Shown here: in pieces, positions 1 to 10,524 of the stretch | How the letters are laid out: every line of letters begins with the position of its first letter | Numbering within the stretch: the stretch's first letter is position 1 | Assembly: GCA_905116865.2 (NCBI GenBank) | Contig: CAJHNH020004913.1 | Coordinates: forward strand, 238,121 to 302,120 | Reading direction: 5' to 3' | DNA: 64,000 nt | Origin: Candidula unifasciata | Lineage: Eukaryota; Mollusca; Gastropoda; Stylommatophora; Geomitridae | Notes under the pieces: generated by a model | Database searches by the model: none | What the model saw: only the letters and a program-made list of their open reading frames with translations | Told to the model about the DNA's origin: nothing | Translations under genes and position numbers: made by a program

Positions 1-1421
1 CCCAATCACCATTCCATCGTTTGCTTTTTTTTTTTAAATGTCTTTATTTAGATAAAATATAATAACTGGCTGGGTAAATAATTTTCCTTTTTACTCAAGG
101 TAGCCTTACTATTTTAACAATCAGCAAAGTTACCTTTCGGCATCTCATACATAAATTAGAGTAAAATTATTGAAGCCATTTAACTACCTTGATAAACAGA
201 CTGGCAGAAGACTAGTGTGTTCTTCTATCTTTCTACTTCTTTCTATGAGTGCTTCTCACAATACTTTCTGTTACTTGATTAATTCACAGAAGAAATAGTC
301 AGAGCACGCGAGACGACCATAAAATTCAAATGATATTTAGCACTCCGAGTATCTCTACAAAGAATGCGTCCCAGTGTCAGAAGCAATTTTGTTGTAGTTG
401 TAAATCCCCACCTTGACTGTCCCTTATATAACCCAGTCTTTGTATTCAATGCGGTATCTGGTGACCTGTCCCCGTGTGATCCTGTTTGAATTTGTGGCAC
501 TTTTTTGTCACCGGCCGTTTAACGCTCGCTGTGATGTCCTGGTTGGATTGAATGTCAGCCAGCACTTCGAGAATCGCACCTGTCGTTCACATAGGTGGAT
601 GACCCTCGTCTCGTTTTCCTTCTGTCCGTAAGTTTTTTAAGCGGTAGGAAATTATAGGGAAGAAAAAAAGTTGGTAAAAAAAGAACAAACAGTGTATGCT
701 AGCTTTACAAATCGATCACAATAAACAAACAAAGGACGTTGGGGCAATTAGCCTTCATCAGCACTTTAAGAACAACACAGTACACATACACAAATATGCA
801 TGAACTATGAAGTGACTACATAGGACTCTAATGTACAAAATAAATGATACTCATCTGTGTCACTGGAGGAAAACCTTGTTCAAGAGGATAAATAGGACTT
901 GTACTAGCCTATATTTCACCAACGCGCGGACGGGGAGCAAAAAAAAAAAAAACGAGGTCAGTATACCTAGGAAGTGGGCTGAGTGGACGCCCACAGACAC
1001 AACAGCGTACACTGAGTGTCTGAAAAGGGAGAGAGGGGTTGGCCAATAAGGCGTAACCAGGGTTTGGTCGTGGGGGTGACATTGATCTATCCGCATGGAA
1101 TAAAAGTGGTGCCTGTGCTAGCGAACATATACCAACAGACAGGCAGGCAGGCCGACAGACAGGCATGCTGATAGAAAGACAGACAGACAGACATACAGAC
1201 AGACAAGACAGACAGACAGAGTCTTTCTACTGCATCCATTAGTGCAATTCAGCGTATTAGTTTGGTTATCGTTTATTTGAAATACCTAACAACATCTCTT
1301 TTTAGTGTTTTTAAGAGCCTAGTCTCACTTTGCCAATGATATCCTTAGTTTAGCGTTCCCAAAAAGACTTTAGTGAAGTTACGACATTCAGCTTGACTCC
1401 TTTAATTCTCATTATGTAATT
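1..1421. other. No gene recognised; short CAGA repeat
   Basis: I see no gene or repeat family that I can name in this stretch. It has scattered poly-T and poly-A runs, and an impure tetranucleotide CAGA/CAGG repeat at about 1136-1222. The short open frames here have no recognisable domain and no splice context. Confidence 0.5.
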
Positions 1422-1856
1422 CATCATCATCATGTAGCAAATCCTTTACAGAACGTCGCTCTCATCACGGACTGCCTGAAAGGAACTCGGTCTCTTGCCA
1501 GCTGTTTCCGTCTCATGTACTTTCATACTCAGTGATAAAATTATATCCTGTGCCTGACTTCGTGTTGGTCGGTCCCTACCCCTCCTTCCTGGTATCATGC
1601 TTTCTGCTATTATTTTTATTTCCAATCAGTCGTGGCGCTTGATATAACCAAAATATTTCAGCTCCGTGACAGGATGCTGTGCATTAACCAGTCTTCCTTG
1701 ATGTTCAGGTCTTTCAAGATGTCAGTATTTCTAGTCTTCTTTGCCCCAGACATTCTGAAAATCTTTCTATAGAATTTCAACTCAGAAGCCCCTAATCTCT
1801 TTCTTAAGGACTGGGAGATAGCACACGACTCATATATGTAGGTTGAGTATGTAATT
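1422..1856 (-). mobile_element. LINE 3' end, family A (5'-truncated)
   Basis: Read on the minus strand, this matches three other places in the window (31093-31300, 37198-37510, 41787-42030). They share the C-terminal reverse-transcriptase coding pattern KRHDGLEKIIAEG, GRRGRGRPTRRW, QDISDSLSMKV. The frame here is broken by small indels. The left edge is a CAT repeat, which is an ATG-repeat 3' tail on the minus strand. The lack of any upstream RT core fits 5' truncation during target-primed reverse transcription. It is a dead fragment. Confidence 0.75.
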
Positions 1857-1929
1857 ACTAAAGGTAATTTTTTTTAATGGCAGAAAAAATATAATTTTTT
1901 TAATGTGTTTCAAAATCATTACTAACAAC

Positions 1930-2040
1930 ATAGGATGTTTGATTGTTAGAAGGCTGACTGTTATTCCGAAGACCAGGGTTCAAATCCTACTATAGCTGAT
2001 ACGGTCTCCAAAAAACACATGCGCAGGCGAATCCAAAGAC
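1930..2040 (+). mobile_element. tRNA-like SINE head, degenerate
   Basis: A GGTTCAAATCC-type B box at about 1977 lies in a context resembling the SINE family b head at 40550. Only the first ~100 bases are recognisable. Confidence 0.35.
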
Positions 2041-2071
2041 GAAGTCCTTAATCAGATCCTAAACCTTTAGC

Positions 2072-2250
2072 CCCTGGCTGTTGTTTGGTTTTTCTAGGCC
2101 AATTTACGTCCAGTAGTTTGCCATTGGTTTCTCGACGGTCGGCTCCCTCATACCACTGTCGAAACAACACATGGCCCGCAGCTGGGATCGAACCCTGCAC
2201 CCCGGTATTACGAACCGTTCGCATCGACTTAGCCACAGAGCCGACTTCCA
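2072..2250 (-). mobile_element. SINE family c
   Basis: Family c is a tRNA-derived repeat. On the minus strand it opens with a GTCGGC..CTGTGGCTAAG head, has a B-box-like GGGTTCGATCC, and ends with TTTGCCTAGAAAAACCA. This copy shows the head at its right edge and the tail near 2075. The best copy for comparison is at 62028-62255. Non-coding; any open frame through it is fortuitous. Confidence 0.75.
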
Positions 2251-2275
2251 AACATAACACTCAAATCAGACCGGT

Positions 2276-2674
2276 TGAGGTTTTGAGGTTTTGAACAACG
2301 GATCAACATTATGGCATACAGGTGTAATCCATAAGTGCTCCGTTCTTCTTTTTACCTCAAGTCTGAGTCCGAAGAAGCTCAGCACAGTGCACAGGCTCTG
2401 TAACACCGGTGAGGATCCTGAAAAACTTTCGGTATTTTTAACTCCAAATTTGGCCCGGGCAGCGCCGTTAGGTTACTAATTTAGATTTCCAACTGCCAAG
2501 GGATTTATTACTTGCGCAACAATGCACAATGGCATCCGATCTCACTACCCAGAGACCAGGGGAAATTACTTAGAAGTCAAGTGCACGTGAAAAGATTCCA
2601 GCACTTACCGGGGATTGGACCCAGAACCTCTAGCACTCGAGGCGGACACCATGCCTTGAGACCACGCAGACCCC
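2276..2674 (-). mobile_element. SINE family a, near full length
   Basis: Family a is a ~390-bp tRNA-derived retroposon. The head reads TGGTCTCGAGGCATGGTGTC and GGGTTCAATCCCC (A and B boxes). The body contains ATTTTTTCACGTGGACTT, GCAGTTGGAAATCGAAAAG and GGATCCTCACCGGTG, and the end reads ATGATGTTGATCCGTTGTTC. This copy is inverted, with the tRNA-like head at about 2674. Other copies lie at 6543, 13401, 15026, 23168, 39498 and 42348. Confidence 0.85.
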
Positions 2675-2699
2675 TATCAGACGGGTTGAAAACCACTGT

Positions 2700-3356
2700 A
2701 TAACGAATTGTGCGGTATGCAACTCTATTTTACCATTTACCTTCAGGCAACAGTGTCTGACTCGTTTAATTCATTTACCTTTGTGCGGCTGAAAACTTCA
2801 AAGTGAGGGAACCAGACAACGTAAACTTTTGTATTATTTTATTTAACCTCATAAACTTCCAAGTTATTCTTTGAGCATATTGACATTATGTGCTTTCATT
2901 TGTTTTTATTAAGTTTTTTTTTCTAAATTGATGAAACAAATTGTGGGTGGCATTCTGTGAAGCTCTTATCGATGTCAAGAATTTCTAGACTGGTTCTAAA
3001 TAGAAAAATAGGGTTATTACAATATTGGTATTTACCTGTGTGTGTTTTTTTTTTTTTTTTGGTAAAGAAGAATGAGAACTGTATAAACTGATAAACGTGT
3101 CTCAAGAGGCACCTTATGAAGGTTGGCATTAAACTGGCTTTCATGTCCCTTCGGGCAAAACGCATGCTCAGGTCAAAGTACGACGTAAAATGTAATATAC
3201 ATAAATAGTTTGAGAAAGCACAGGTACCATAGTGTGCGTATGTGTATGTGCCGTAAGATAAAGTTTATGAAAGCACTGATACCAAAGTTACTAATGCTTG
3301 CTAGTGCTTGTGCTTGTTTGGGAGTTTGTGTGTTTATGCAATAATATAGTTTATGA
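2700..3356. other. No gene recognised
   Basis: AT-rich unique-looking sequence with a poly-T run at about 3047. I see no domain, splice pair or repeat family here. Confidence 0.5.
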
Positions 3357-3835
3357 GAGCCCTGGTACAGCATATCCAGATTTTATTGGATTGTATTGGC
3401 AGCCCTGGTACAGTATATACTGATTGTAGTGAATTGTATTGGTAGCCCTGGTACAGTACATCCAGATTGTACGGATTGTACTCGTAGCCCTGGTACAGTA
3501 CAGTCGGTCTAGATTATACTGGATTGTACTGGTAGCCTTGGTACAGTACAGTTTGTCCAGATTGTACTGGACTGTACATGTAGCCCTGGTACAGTACAAC
3601 CAGATTGTATTGAATTGTACTGGTAGCCCTGGTACAGTACAACCAGATTGTACTGGATTGTACTGGTAGCCCTGGTACAGTACAACCAGATTGTACTGGA
3701 TTGTACTGGTAACCCTGGTACAGTACAACCAGAATGTACTGGATTGTACTGGTAGCCCTGGTACAGTACATCCGGATTGCATTGGTAGCCCTGATACAGT
3801 ATATACAAATTGTATTGGATTGAGCTAGTGCCGAC
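3357..3835. repeat. Minisatellite, ~44-bp unit, about ten copies
   Basis: The unit contains TAGCCCTGGTACAGTACA followed by CCAGATTGTACTGGATTGTA. Successive TAGCCC starts at 3623, 3667 and about 3710 give a 43-44-bp period. Flanking copies are more diverged. The unit length is not a multiple of three, yet all minus-strand frames stay open because the unit lacks stop codons. The resulting 'proteins' are artefacts of the repeat. Confidence 0.9.
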
Positions 3836-3872
3836 TGGTCTATACAGATATATGACTAACATCATATATAAT

Positions 3873-4060
3873 AGTGACCCACCGTGGCCTAGCGGCTTGA
3901 CTCTACCTACTGACCAGAAGGTCTTTGGTTCGATCTGCACCCTGACGAATTTTAAAAACAATTCAAAACTGACCTTGGCTCACAGGTTGACCTAACCTAA
4001 AACAAATACCAGGTAATGTTCTAGGAAAAATGTTCTAGATAAACGACTGGCGTAAAAACG
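3873..4060 (+). mobile_element. SINE family b, degenerate
   Basis: Family b is a ~250-bp tRNA-derived SINE: head GAGTCACCGTGGCGTAGCGG, B box GGTTCGATCCC, then a T/A-rich linker, CCTAGGTCGACCT, GGGTACCAGGTACAGTC, GTAAAGGCGGCCGA, GTGCCGATTGGTCTATAAAA and a GGAAAAGGGTCCTTTACTT tail. This copy keeps the head and the first half of the body. Confidence 0.7.
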
Positions 4061-4082
4061 GTTCTTTGCATTCTTTAAAAGT

Positions 4083-4366
4083 AAACAAAGTAAAGATCCC
4101 TTTTCACGTCTTTAGGCGCATCGGGCACATGGGAAGAGAATCCATATTTTTACAGACTCATCGGCACTAGGTGGATAATGTGGTCAGCATTACGCCGGCT
4201 GTCTTTACTTCCCCAGGAAATACATCCTAGTATCTATTTTAGACGAGTCGACCTGCGACGCCCCATACCATGATAAAAATCCACACAGCCAGCAGTGGGT
4301 TTCGATCGTGTTATGTTGGAATTACGAGTCTGACTTGCTAAGCCTAAGCCACGGAAGCCGCTATTG
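4083..4366 (-). mobile_element. SINE family b variant
   Basis: Inverted copy with the b-type tail at its left (AAAGATCCCTTTTCACG) and a divergent tRNA-like head at its right (GGCTTCCGTGGCTTAGGCTT when read on the minus strand). The head differs from ordinary family b but matches 5776-6062, so these two form a subfamily in which a different tRNA-like head is joined to the same body. Confidence 0.75.
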
Positions 4367-4606
4367 ACATTCTTTACCAGATATTAAATCATGTGAAAAT
4401 AATCCTCCTGGGACTACAAGCTACTTGGTAAACGTGTTGTGGTGCCGCAATGTAAACTGTGCTGTATGGCTTTACCACTGAACTTAGTTTTCAGGATTTG
4501 GTCATGAAAAAGCACACCAGAATAAAGATAGACGGATGGGCCCGCGTTGGAATATCTTTAGAAGTGCGGAAATCGAAAATATTCGCCTTCGAGACTTACT
4601 CTAAAG

Positions 4607-4800
4607 ATCGTCTTTCTCGTCTACTTAGCGTTCACCAGCTAATGATGGCGGTGGAAAGTGCTCGTTGTTCGTTTACGTCCTTTTCCCTACTTAGGTTTTG
4701 CACGCACGTCCGTTTTACAATTCTAATAATTTTTGTATGCAGACTGTTGGTTCCTCGCCTCCCAGGTAGATGCACTCCGGCTTCGAAGAAATCACTTCAA
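4607..4800 (+). mobile_element. SINE family d
   Basis: Family d has a TTC-rich start (CTTCTTCTTTGCGTTCACCG), CTGTAAACTC, GTTGTTCGTCCACTT, then a conserved block TGCAGACTGTTGGTTCCTC, CAGACAGATGCACTCCGACT and CGAAGGAAGCTCC, and a GTGGGTCTATTCTTG end. This copy has the conserved block at about 4738-4790. The 129-codon open frame running through it is not credible as a gene. Confidence 0.7.
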
Positions 4801-4859
4801 AAGAGGAAGTCTCTCCCTTCTGTTTTCCCCACCGTGGCTGAATTTTAACTACATCTTTA

Positions 4860-5450
4860 TGTAATTAAAATGGTTCTATTTAGTCGTTATCTGGTTCTGC
4901 GATCATAATTTCATATACGAATTTGTAAACGACATATGTTTTTTGTCATTATTTCTTACCATGATCTTGTATTTTCATGAGAAGATATCAAACAAAACGA
5001 AAGGTAAAACTAGTCAGCTTTCTAGTTGGACGCTAAGTCCCTTAAGCGATCTGGAGCCCATTAGATAGATACGCTTGTTCTCCCAAGACTTAACAGACTG
5101 TTGTCATCAGATTGGCTAAACTTGTGTCATATAGGGTTTGCTGTCTAATCCTCCATCACATTCTTTCCCATCCAGTCCTTCGGTTATCATGGATGCAATA
5201 TTGTCCAGCATCTTTGGCCTCTCGTCGCAACGTTCAAAGATTGCAGTTTCTTTTGGAGCACCGTATTTTCCCAATCCGATTCCCTCACATCTGTGTCATG
5301 TGAATATGTGTTCGTTACTTCTCATGGTGTGTCGAATACTTTACCATTTTAGTAGAGAGAATATTTATAATAGTATTTTTATTAACAATTTTATTGTTGT
5401 TGTTGTTCCTTTTATCTTATTTTTTTTTTTAATTTACTGACTGTAAACTT
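4860..5450. other. No gene recognised
   Basis: AT-rich sequence ending in a poly-T run at about 5421. No domain or known repeat was recognised. Confidence 0.45.
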
Positions 5451-5454
5451 AGAT

Positions 5455-5710
5455 AAAATGTTATAGTTGTTCATCCATTTCTGGATTAGTCTTATTGACT
5501 TTGAGTTTTGCGTGCACAATCTGTTCTTTAGATCTGAATTATTTGTATGCAGGCTGTTGGTTCCTCACCTCTCAAACAGATGTATTCCGACATCGGAGGA
5601 AACTCGATTAATTAGTCACGTTGTATGATGTGAGTTTTTCAGGGAGACAGTGGGTCTATTCTTACCCACCCTCAGAACAGGGTCCTAGAACCCACATAGA
5701 GAATAATTAT
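5455..5710 (+). mobile_element. SINE family d
   Basis: Contains the family d block (GCAGGCTGTTGGTTCCTCAC, then CAGATGTATTCCGACATCG) and its 3' part GTGGGTCTATTCTTACCCAC followed by GAACAGGGTCCTAGAACCC. Confidence 0.75.
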
Positions 5711-5775
5711 AATAATATTTACTATTACATCATTTCATGATATTATTATTATTATTATCATTATTATTAATATTT

Positions 5776-6062
5776 GGTACGCGGCGTTTGTGGATTAGGC
5801 GTTGCCATTCCGACTCGTTATTCCAATGTACTGCGATCGAAACCCACTGCTGGTTCCGTGGATTTTTATCATGGTATGGGGCGTCGCAGGTGGACCCAGC
5901 TTAAAAGGGTACCAGGATGGCTGTCCTGTTGAAATAAGGACGGCAGTCGTAATGCTGATCACATTACACAAGTAGTGCCGATCGGTCTTTAAAAATATGA
6001 TTGCTCTTCTCGTATGCCCAATGTGCCTAAAGGCGTGATAAGGGATCTTTACTTAGTATTAA
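5776..6062 (+). mobile_element. SINE family b variant
   Basis: Sense-oriented counterpart of 4083-4366, with the same unusual tRNA-like head (GTGGATTAGGCGTTGCCATT, then GATCGAAACCCACTGC) and the b-type tail GTGCCGATCGGTCTTTAAAA. The two copies lie 1.4 kb apart in opposite orientation. Confidence 0.8.
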
Positions 6063-6085
6063 TATTTGGCGAAAATATACTTTAA

Positions 6086-6350
6086 AGTGGGAGTCACCGT
6101 GGCGTAGCGGCTAGACTCTCGCGTTTGCATCGGAAGGTCGTGCTTTCGTTCCCTGGCAGAGCCGATATTTTTTCAAAAATGACTTTGACTTCTAGGTCGA
6201 CCTAGCCTTAAGTGGGTACTGGGTGCAGTTCCGGAAAGTAAAGGCAGCCGATGTGATGCAGACAACATCATCCATCTTGTGCCGAAAGGATATAAAAATT
6301 AATATGAATAGGTCTAGTCGTATATGCCCTATACGCCTACTTGTGCTTCA
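6086..6350 (+). mobile_element. SINE family b, near full length
   Basis: Head GGGAGTCACCGTGGCGTAGC with A-box and B-box-like motifs, then GGTCGACCTAGCCTTAAGTG and the b-type end TGTGCCGAAAGGATATAAAA. It lies immediately after the b-variant copy in the same orientation. Confidence 0.8.
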
Positions 6351-6542
6351 GAGTTAAATATCATCTTATCTGTGATTTGCTTGAATGTCATAGCAACTGA
6401 TAAATCTATAAAATGTGCATTAGAAATCCCAGCAGGTAACTTCAACACTGCATCATAAACACGTCTTTTACTATCCGCTAAAAAAAATTGTGATTTATTA
6501 ACAGCTTGTGTGAGTTCAGTTTCGTTGTTTCGGTGCTGAGAG

Positions 6543-6935
6543 AACTTGAGGCATGGTGTCCGCCCCGAGTTCTCGAGGTTTCGGGTTCAATCCCCGGTAA
6601 GAGCTGTTATTTTTTCACGTGTACTTGAACTAGTAATTCTCCCTGGTCTCTGGGTAGTGAGATCGGACGCCCATGTGCATTGTTGCGCACGAACAAAAAT
6701 CCCTTGGCAGTTGGAATTCGAAAAGAGTAGCCTAACGGCGCTGCCCGGGCAAAATTTTGAGATACAAATCTACCAAAAGTATTTCAGGATCCTCACCAGT
6801 GATACTGAGCATGTGCACTATTCTGAGCTTCTTTAGACTCTGACTTGAGTTAGAAGAAGAACGGATTACTTATGGGTTACTAACCGTGTGCCATGATTTT
6901 GATCCGTTGTTCAACCTTCAAACTTCAAGTCTCCT
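6543..6935 (+). mobile_element. SINE family a, near full length
   Basis: Starts GAACTTGAGGCATGGTGTCC and has the B-box-like TTCGGGTTCAATCCCC, the body blocks CACGTGTACTTG and GATCGGACGCCC, and ends at GATTTTGATCCGTTGTTC. The 96-codon open frame covering it is an accident of the repeat. Confidence 0.85.
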
Positions 6936-7130
6936 CGTCTTCTTCTCGTTAACCGGCTGCAAAGCTCTTGCAGAAAATGATGGTTATTTGTCCAGTTCTG
7001 TACCTTGGTCTTGTTTCAAAACTTGACTTTTGAGTATGTGTGCAGACTGTTGATTTCTCACCTCGTAGACAGATGTACTCTGATTTTGAAGGAACACTTT
7101 GATTATTTGCCTCTTACGACACGCTTTTTT
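6936..7130 (+). mobile_element. SINE family d
   Basis: Begins with a TTC-rich start at about 6925 and carries the family d block (GTGCAGACTGTTGATTTCTC, CAGATGTACTCTGAT). It ends near a T9/G14 homopolymer junction at 7124-7147 that probably marks slippage. Confidence 0.65.
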
Positions 7131-7384
7131 TTTGGGGGGGGGGGGGGTGGTGCGTATCCAGGGTATTCGGTACACATGGCGGGAGAGGTGGGGGATGGGG
7201 CGGGGTGGATCTAAAAGTGTTTATAATTGACATTAACCTGGCTCCACTTTTCTTCTCATTTATTTATGTGTGTTAGTGGGTGTCACATCGTTTCATTGTT
7301 TTTATGTCCTAAAAAAAATAATATTTTTTTTTTTTTTTTGTAATGACGATTATTAGCCGATAGTATATTTCAAATAAGAACAAA

Positions 7385-7612
7385 AGAACAACTATGATAG
7401 TACGTCAGCATCGTCAAGTTCCACTTCTGTCGTTAAGCGTTGTGGGAAGGAATATTTTACGATCCGTTGCTTTATGGGCAGCATTGGCTTTTGGAACTCC
7501 TTGGTGATAAAGAAGCTCTTTAATGTCATCAGTCCATTTCTCATAGGGTGACCTCTTGCTTTCACTTGAAACCTTTTAATGTGTAGCTCTTGCGCTGGTA
7601 GTATGATGATAG
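7385..7612 (-). mobile_element. LINE 3' end, truncated, degenerate
   Basis: On the minus strand the conceptual translation reads SPYEKWTDDIKELLYHQG and then KATDRKIF. This is the C-terminal pattern of many LINE ORF2 proteins (RP..RW.DDI......A.DR..W). No RT core is present. It is a 5'-truncated relic unlike family A in detail. Confidence 0.6.
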
Positions 7613-7696
7613 TATGTATACTCCGAAAGTAACGTATCTTATTAGGAAACTTAACTAGGTACGGTAATAGAGATTAAGACTTTGCGTCGCCAGACT

Positions 7697-7930
7697 ACGG
7701 GAGTCACCGTGGTTACGGGTTAGACGTTCGCCTACGGATCGGAAGCTCGTGAGTTCAATTCCTGACAGGGGCCCACTTTTTTTTTTTTTTTTTACAAGGG
7801 ACTTTGGCTCCTAGGTCGACCTTGAGTGGGTATCAGGTACAGTCCTGAGGAGTAAAGGCGGCTGGCTTAATGCTGACAACATCACCTACGAAGTGCCAAT
7901 TGGTCTATAAAATATCTGTCTAACCTTCTA
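7697..7930 (+). mobile_element. SINE family b
   Basis: Head GGGAGTCACCGTGG, B-box-like GAGTTCAATTCC, a T19 linker, CCTAGGTCGACCTTGAGTGG, GTAAAGGCGGCTGG and GTGCCAATTGGTCTATAAAA. It abuts the LINE fragment that starts at about 7936. Confidence 0.85.
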
Positions 7931-7935
7931 TAATA

Positions 7936-8203
7936 TCACTGCTGTGTACTGTTTGAACAGTGCTTGCGAGAATTGTTCTGCGAAGACTCCAGATCCTGTG
8001 GGATCGCGTTTACCCAGAGTCGCAGTGTGGCTTTCGTGTTAACCGATCTACCACTGATATGATATTTTCATTACGACAGTTGCAGGAAAAATGCCGTGAA
8101 CAAAATCAACCACTATATGTTGCTTCTATTGATCTCACCAAGGCATTTGATTTGGTTAGTCGAAAAGGTCTGTTCAACGCACTGAAGAAGATTGGGTGTC
8201 CAC
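7936..8203 (+). pseudogene. LINE family B reverse transcriptase, 5' part
   Basis: Non-LTR retrotransposon RT. The translation has the QCGFRVNRSTTDMIFSLRQL block and the catalytic block A, VASIDLTKAFDLVSRKGL, where the first metal-binding aspartate sits in ASID. The element is 5'-truncated (no endonuclease domain is visible) and the SINE at 7697 lies directly upstream. The frame stops at 8203, where a hAT-type element has inserted; the RT continues at 9267. The two halves join without gap, so the insertion hit an already integrated copy. Confidence 0.85.
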
Positions 8204-8319
8204 TAGGGCTGTATCGAATAGTGAATTTAACTATTGGGCCGAATACGAATAACGGGACCAACTATTCGGCCGAATACGAACACGAATACGAATAGTGTAT
8301 AGTGTATAAAATATATTTT

Positions 8320-8391
<72 letters not shown>

Positions 8392-8392
8392 T
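8320..8392. repeat. (CA)n microsatellite
   Basis: About 35 uninterrupted CA dinucleotides inside the hAT-type element, following its left subterminal palindromes. Confidence 0.95.
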
Positions 8393-8399
8393 CATAATG

Positions 8400-8745
8400 T
8401 CAAATGTACGCTGAACTTTTACTTAACATAAAGTAGCACAGAATAGTCATTTTCTTCTTTAGCATTCCGAGCCCTTGAGGTTTACTGATGCAGATATCAC
8501 TCGGCTCCATCCATTTCTCTGGCTGGACATTATCTCTCGATCTTCTTCTCATTCTCCATTCCCCGCTGTTAGCATCTCTGATGGGTCCAAAGATTTGTCC
8601 TAAGGATGTTTTCAAAAACCTGTAATAAGGCCTCATGTTTTTTTTATTTCTGCTTCAAGTTTCAGAGCCATATAACGCAACTGGTCTAATCAACGTTTTA
8701 TATATTTTGATCTTGGTCTTTCGAGACAGACACTTTGACTTTAGC
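8400..8745 (-). mobile_element. LINE C-terminal fragment inside the hAT element
   Basis: The minus-strand translation includes TSLGQIFGPIRDANSGEW and RMRRR, and upstream of that an ALYGSET-like block. These are the adjacent blocks (LLYGSETW ... IFGPxxDxxxGEWRxR) found after the RT palm in several LINE groups. The same blocks occur at 35876-36012 (family D). It is truncated and frameshifted. Confidence 0.7.
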
Positions 8746-9266
8746 GGATGTTGAAGGGCATAGTATACTTTATTTCTAGATTGTATTCCTTCTCCCAGCA
8801 TGTTGGAGCAGTTGAAGTTTGCACCCAAGTAATTTTATGTTTCCGTTCGTTAGATTTTCATATTAACGACTTGGATGTGGCCGGTGATTATATTCTTTCC
8901 ATGTCTAGTTGGCATTCGTACAGAATAGTAAACATTTAAAAATATTTCATGTTTTGCATCCTTCAGTCAGTCTGTATTAACTGATAACTAGGACTGAAAG
9001 AATCCTAAGTATTATAACAAGTAACTAAACTTGGAAATTGTCACTGACAGCTTAGTCAATGCAAGAAAGCTGCATTAGCTATCAAGAAAACCAATCGTTA
9101 CATGTTGTCAACATTAAGGCCGTATATGCAGAAGCGGGTTAAGGTAACTACTATTCGTATTCGGCCCGACCGCAACTATTCGGCCGAATACCGAATAGAC
9201 AATAGGTCCACTATTCGGCCCCGAAGGGAATACGAAGCGAATATTCGGTACAGCCCTAGTGTCCGC

Positions 9267-10490
9267 CTACTCTACTGAGCATTATTGAGTCGTTCCACAC
9301 AGGTTTGAAAGGTACAATGAAGTTTGATTGATTAGGTGGAGTTTTTAATCAAAAATGGAGTGAAGCAGAGGTGTGTACTTGCTCCTACCCTCTTTGGAAT
9401 ATACTTTTTACTTTTTTTGACACATGATTTAGAGATCAGGAGGGTGGTATTTTCATTCATTCTGGATCTGACGGCAGCCTTTACAATGCTCGCAGGCTGA
9501 AGGCAAAAAACAGGATAATGAAGGTACTTATCAGAGAGCTGCTGTTTGCAGATGATGCCGCAATACCCACCCACTCAGAGGAGAAGCTGCAATGTTTACT
9601 ATCTGCCTTTGCTGATGCGTGCTATGAATCTGGACTAACAGTTAGCAACAAGAAGACAAAGGTTATGGTGCAAGGTGTCAATGACAGACCTACCGTCTAC
9701 ATTGACGGTGAAGAGCTTGAGACAGTAGACCATTTTACCTATCTGGGTTCCACAGTGAATAGTATACTATCGCTGGACCAAGAAATCAACATCAGGAAAG
9801 GTAAGGCAGCAACATCAATGAGCAGACTGACAAAGAGAGTTGGGGAAAACAGAAAGCTCAAAATTAAAACACAAACCATTGTCTATCAGTCTTGTGTTCT
9901 CAGCACTCTGCTTTATGACAGTGAAACTTGGTCAACCATGAGAGACGGTTTAAAAGCTTTCACATGCGATGCCTAAGAAGAATACTTGGTATTAAGTGGC
10001 AGGACAAAATCACAAACACTGAGGTACTTGAAAGAGCAGGTACTACAACAGTCTTTTCCATGCTCAGTCGACAGGCACAGGTGGCTGGGTCACACCTCGA
10101 GAATGGAGGATGGCAGAGTCCGTAAGGACATCCTTTATGGTGAATTAAAGACAGGAAAAAGATGTCGAGGCCGACCTCTACTGCGTTTTAAAGATGTGTG
10201 CAAGCGGGACATAAATGATACAGGTATTGAGGCAGACTCATGGGAATAAAATGCCATGGACTGTGTTGTGGGAAAGGGCATATCAGAAGGGGAATGAGAC
10301 TGAAGGATGAAATGATTGCAGAAAAGATGAGAGCTGGGCGTCTTAAAAGAAACGGATTAAACACAAATGTTGTTAACAGTGGTCCTGAAATCCCATGCTA
10401 TCATTGTGGAAGACTTTTCCTGACACGGGCAGGTCTTGCTAGTCTCACTCGCCATCGCCATGGGCTGTGAGTGTCATGCCTCCTCACAGC
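9267..10490 (+). pseudogene. LINE family B reverse transcriptase, 3' part with Cys/His tail
   Basis: Continuation of the RT at 7936-8203. The translation carries the catalytic block LLFADDAAI at about 9540-9565, then GLTVSNKKTKVM, DHFTYLGSTV and STLLYDSETWSTM. In shifted frames it continues with LRRILGI, AGSHLENGG and CRGRPLLRFKDVCKRDI, and ends in a zinc-finger-like CYHCGRLFLTRAGLASLTRH. At least three frameshifts and stop codons make it inactive. The same protein end, with CILCGKDCHSRIGLYSHS, occurs on the minus strand at 29745-30523. Confidence 0.85.
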
Positions 10491-10524
10491 GAAATTTAAC
10501 ACTATCGTCTGAAAAGACGGAAAG

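Larger units (their letters stand above)
8204..9258. mobile_element. hAT-type DNA transposon, non-autonomous, 1,055 bp
   Basis: Terminal inverted repeats begin TAGGGCTGTATCGAATA at the left and TAGGGCTGTACCGAATA at the right (reverse complement). The flanking direct repeats are 8 bp: GTGTCCAC at 8196-8203 and GTGTCCGC at 9259-9266, with one difference. An 8-bp duplication and YAGGG-type ends are hAT hallmarks, and the left copy fits the Ac-family pattern nTnnnnAn. The subterminal regions are packed with CGAATATTCG and GGCCGAATA palindromes. There is no transposase; the interior holds a (CA)n tract and an inverted LINE scrap. Confidence 0.85.

Noticed and set aside
3351..3961. Several overlapping 85-150-codon repetitive proteins (CTRATSTIQYN and similar)
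   Set aside because: They are translations of a stop-free minisatellite in multiple frames.
4459..4848. 129-codon open frame
   Set aside because: Its second half is a SINE family d copy and its first half has no recognisable domain.
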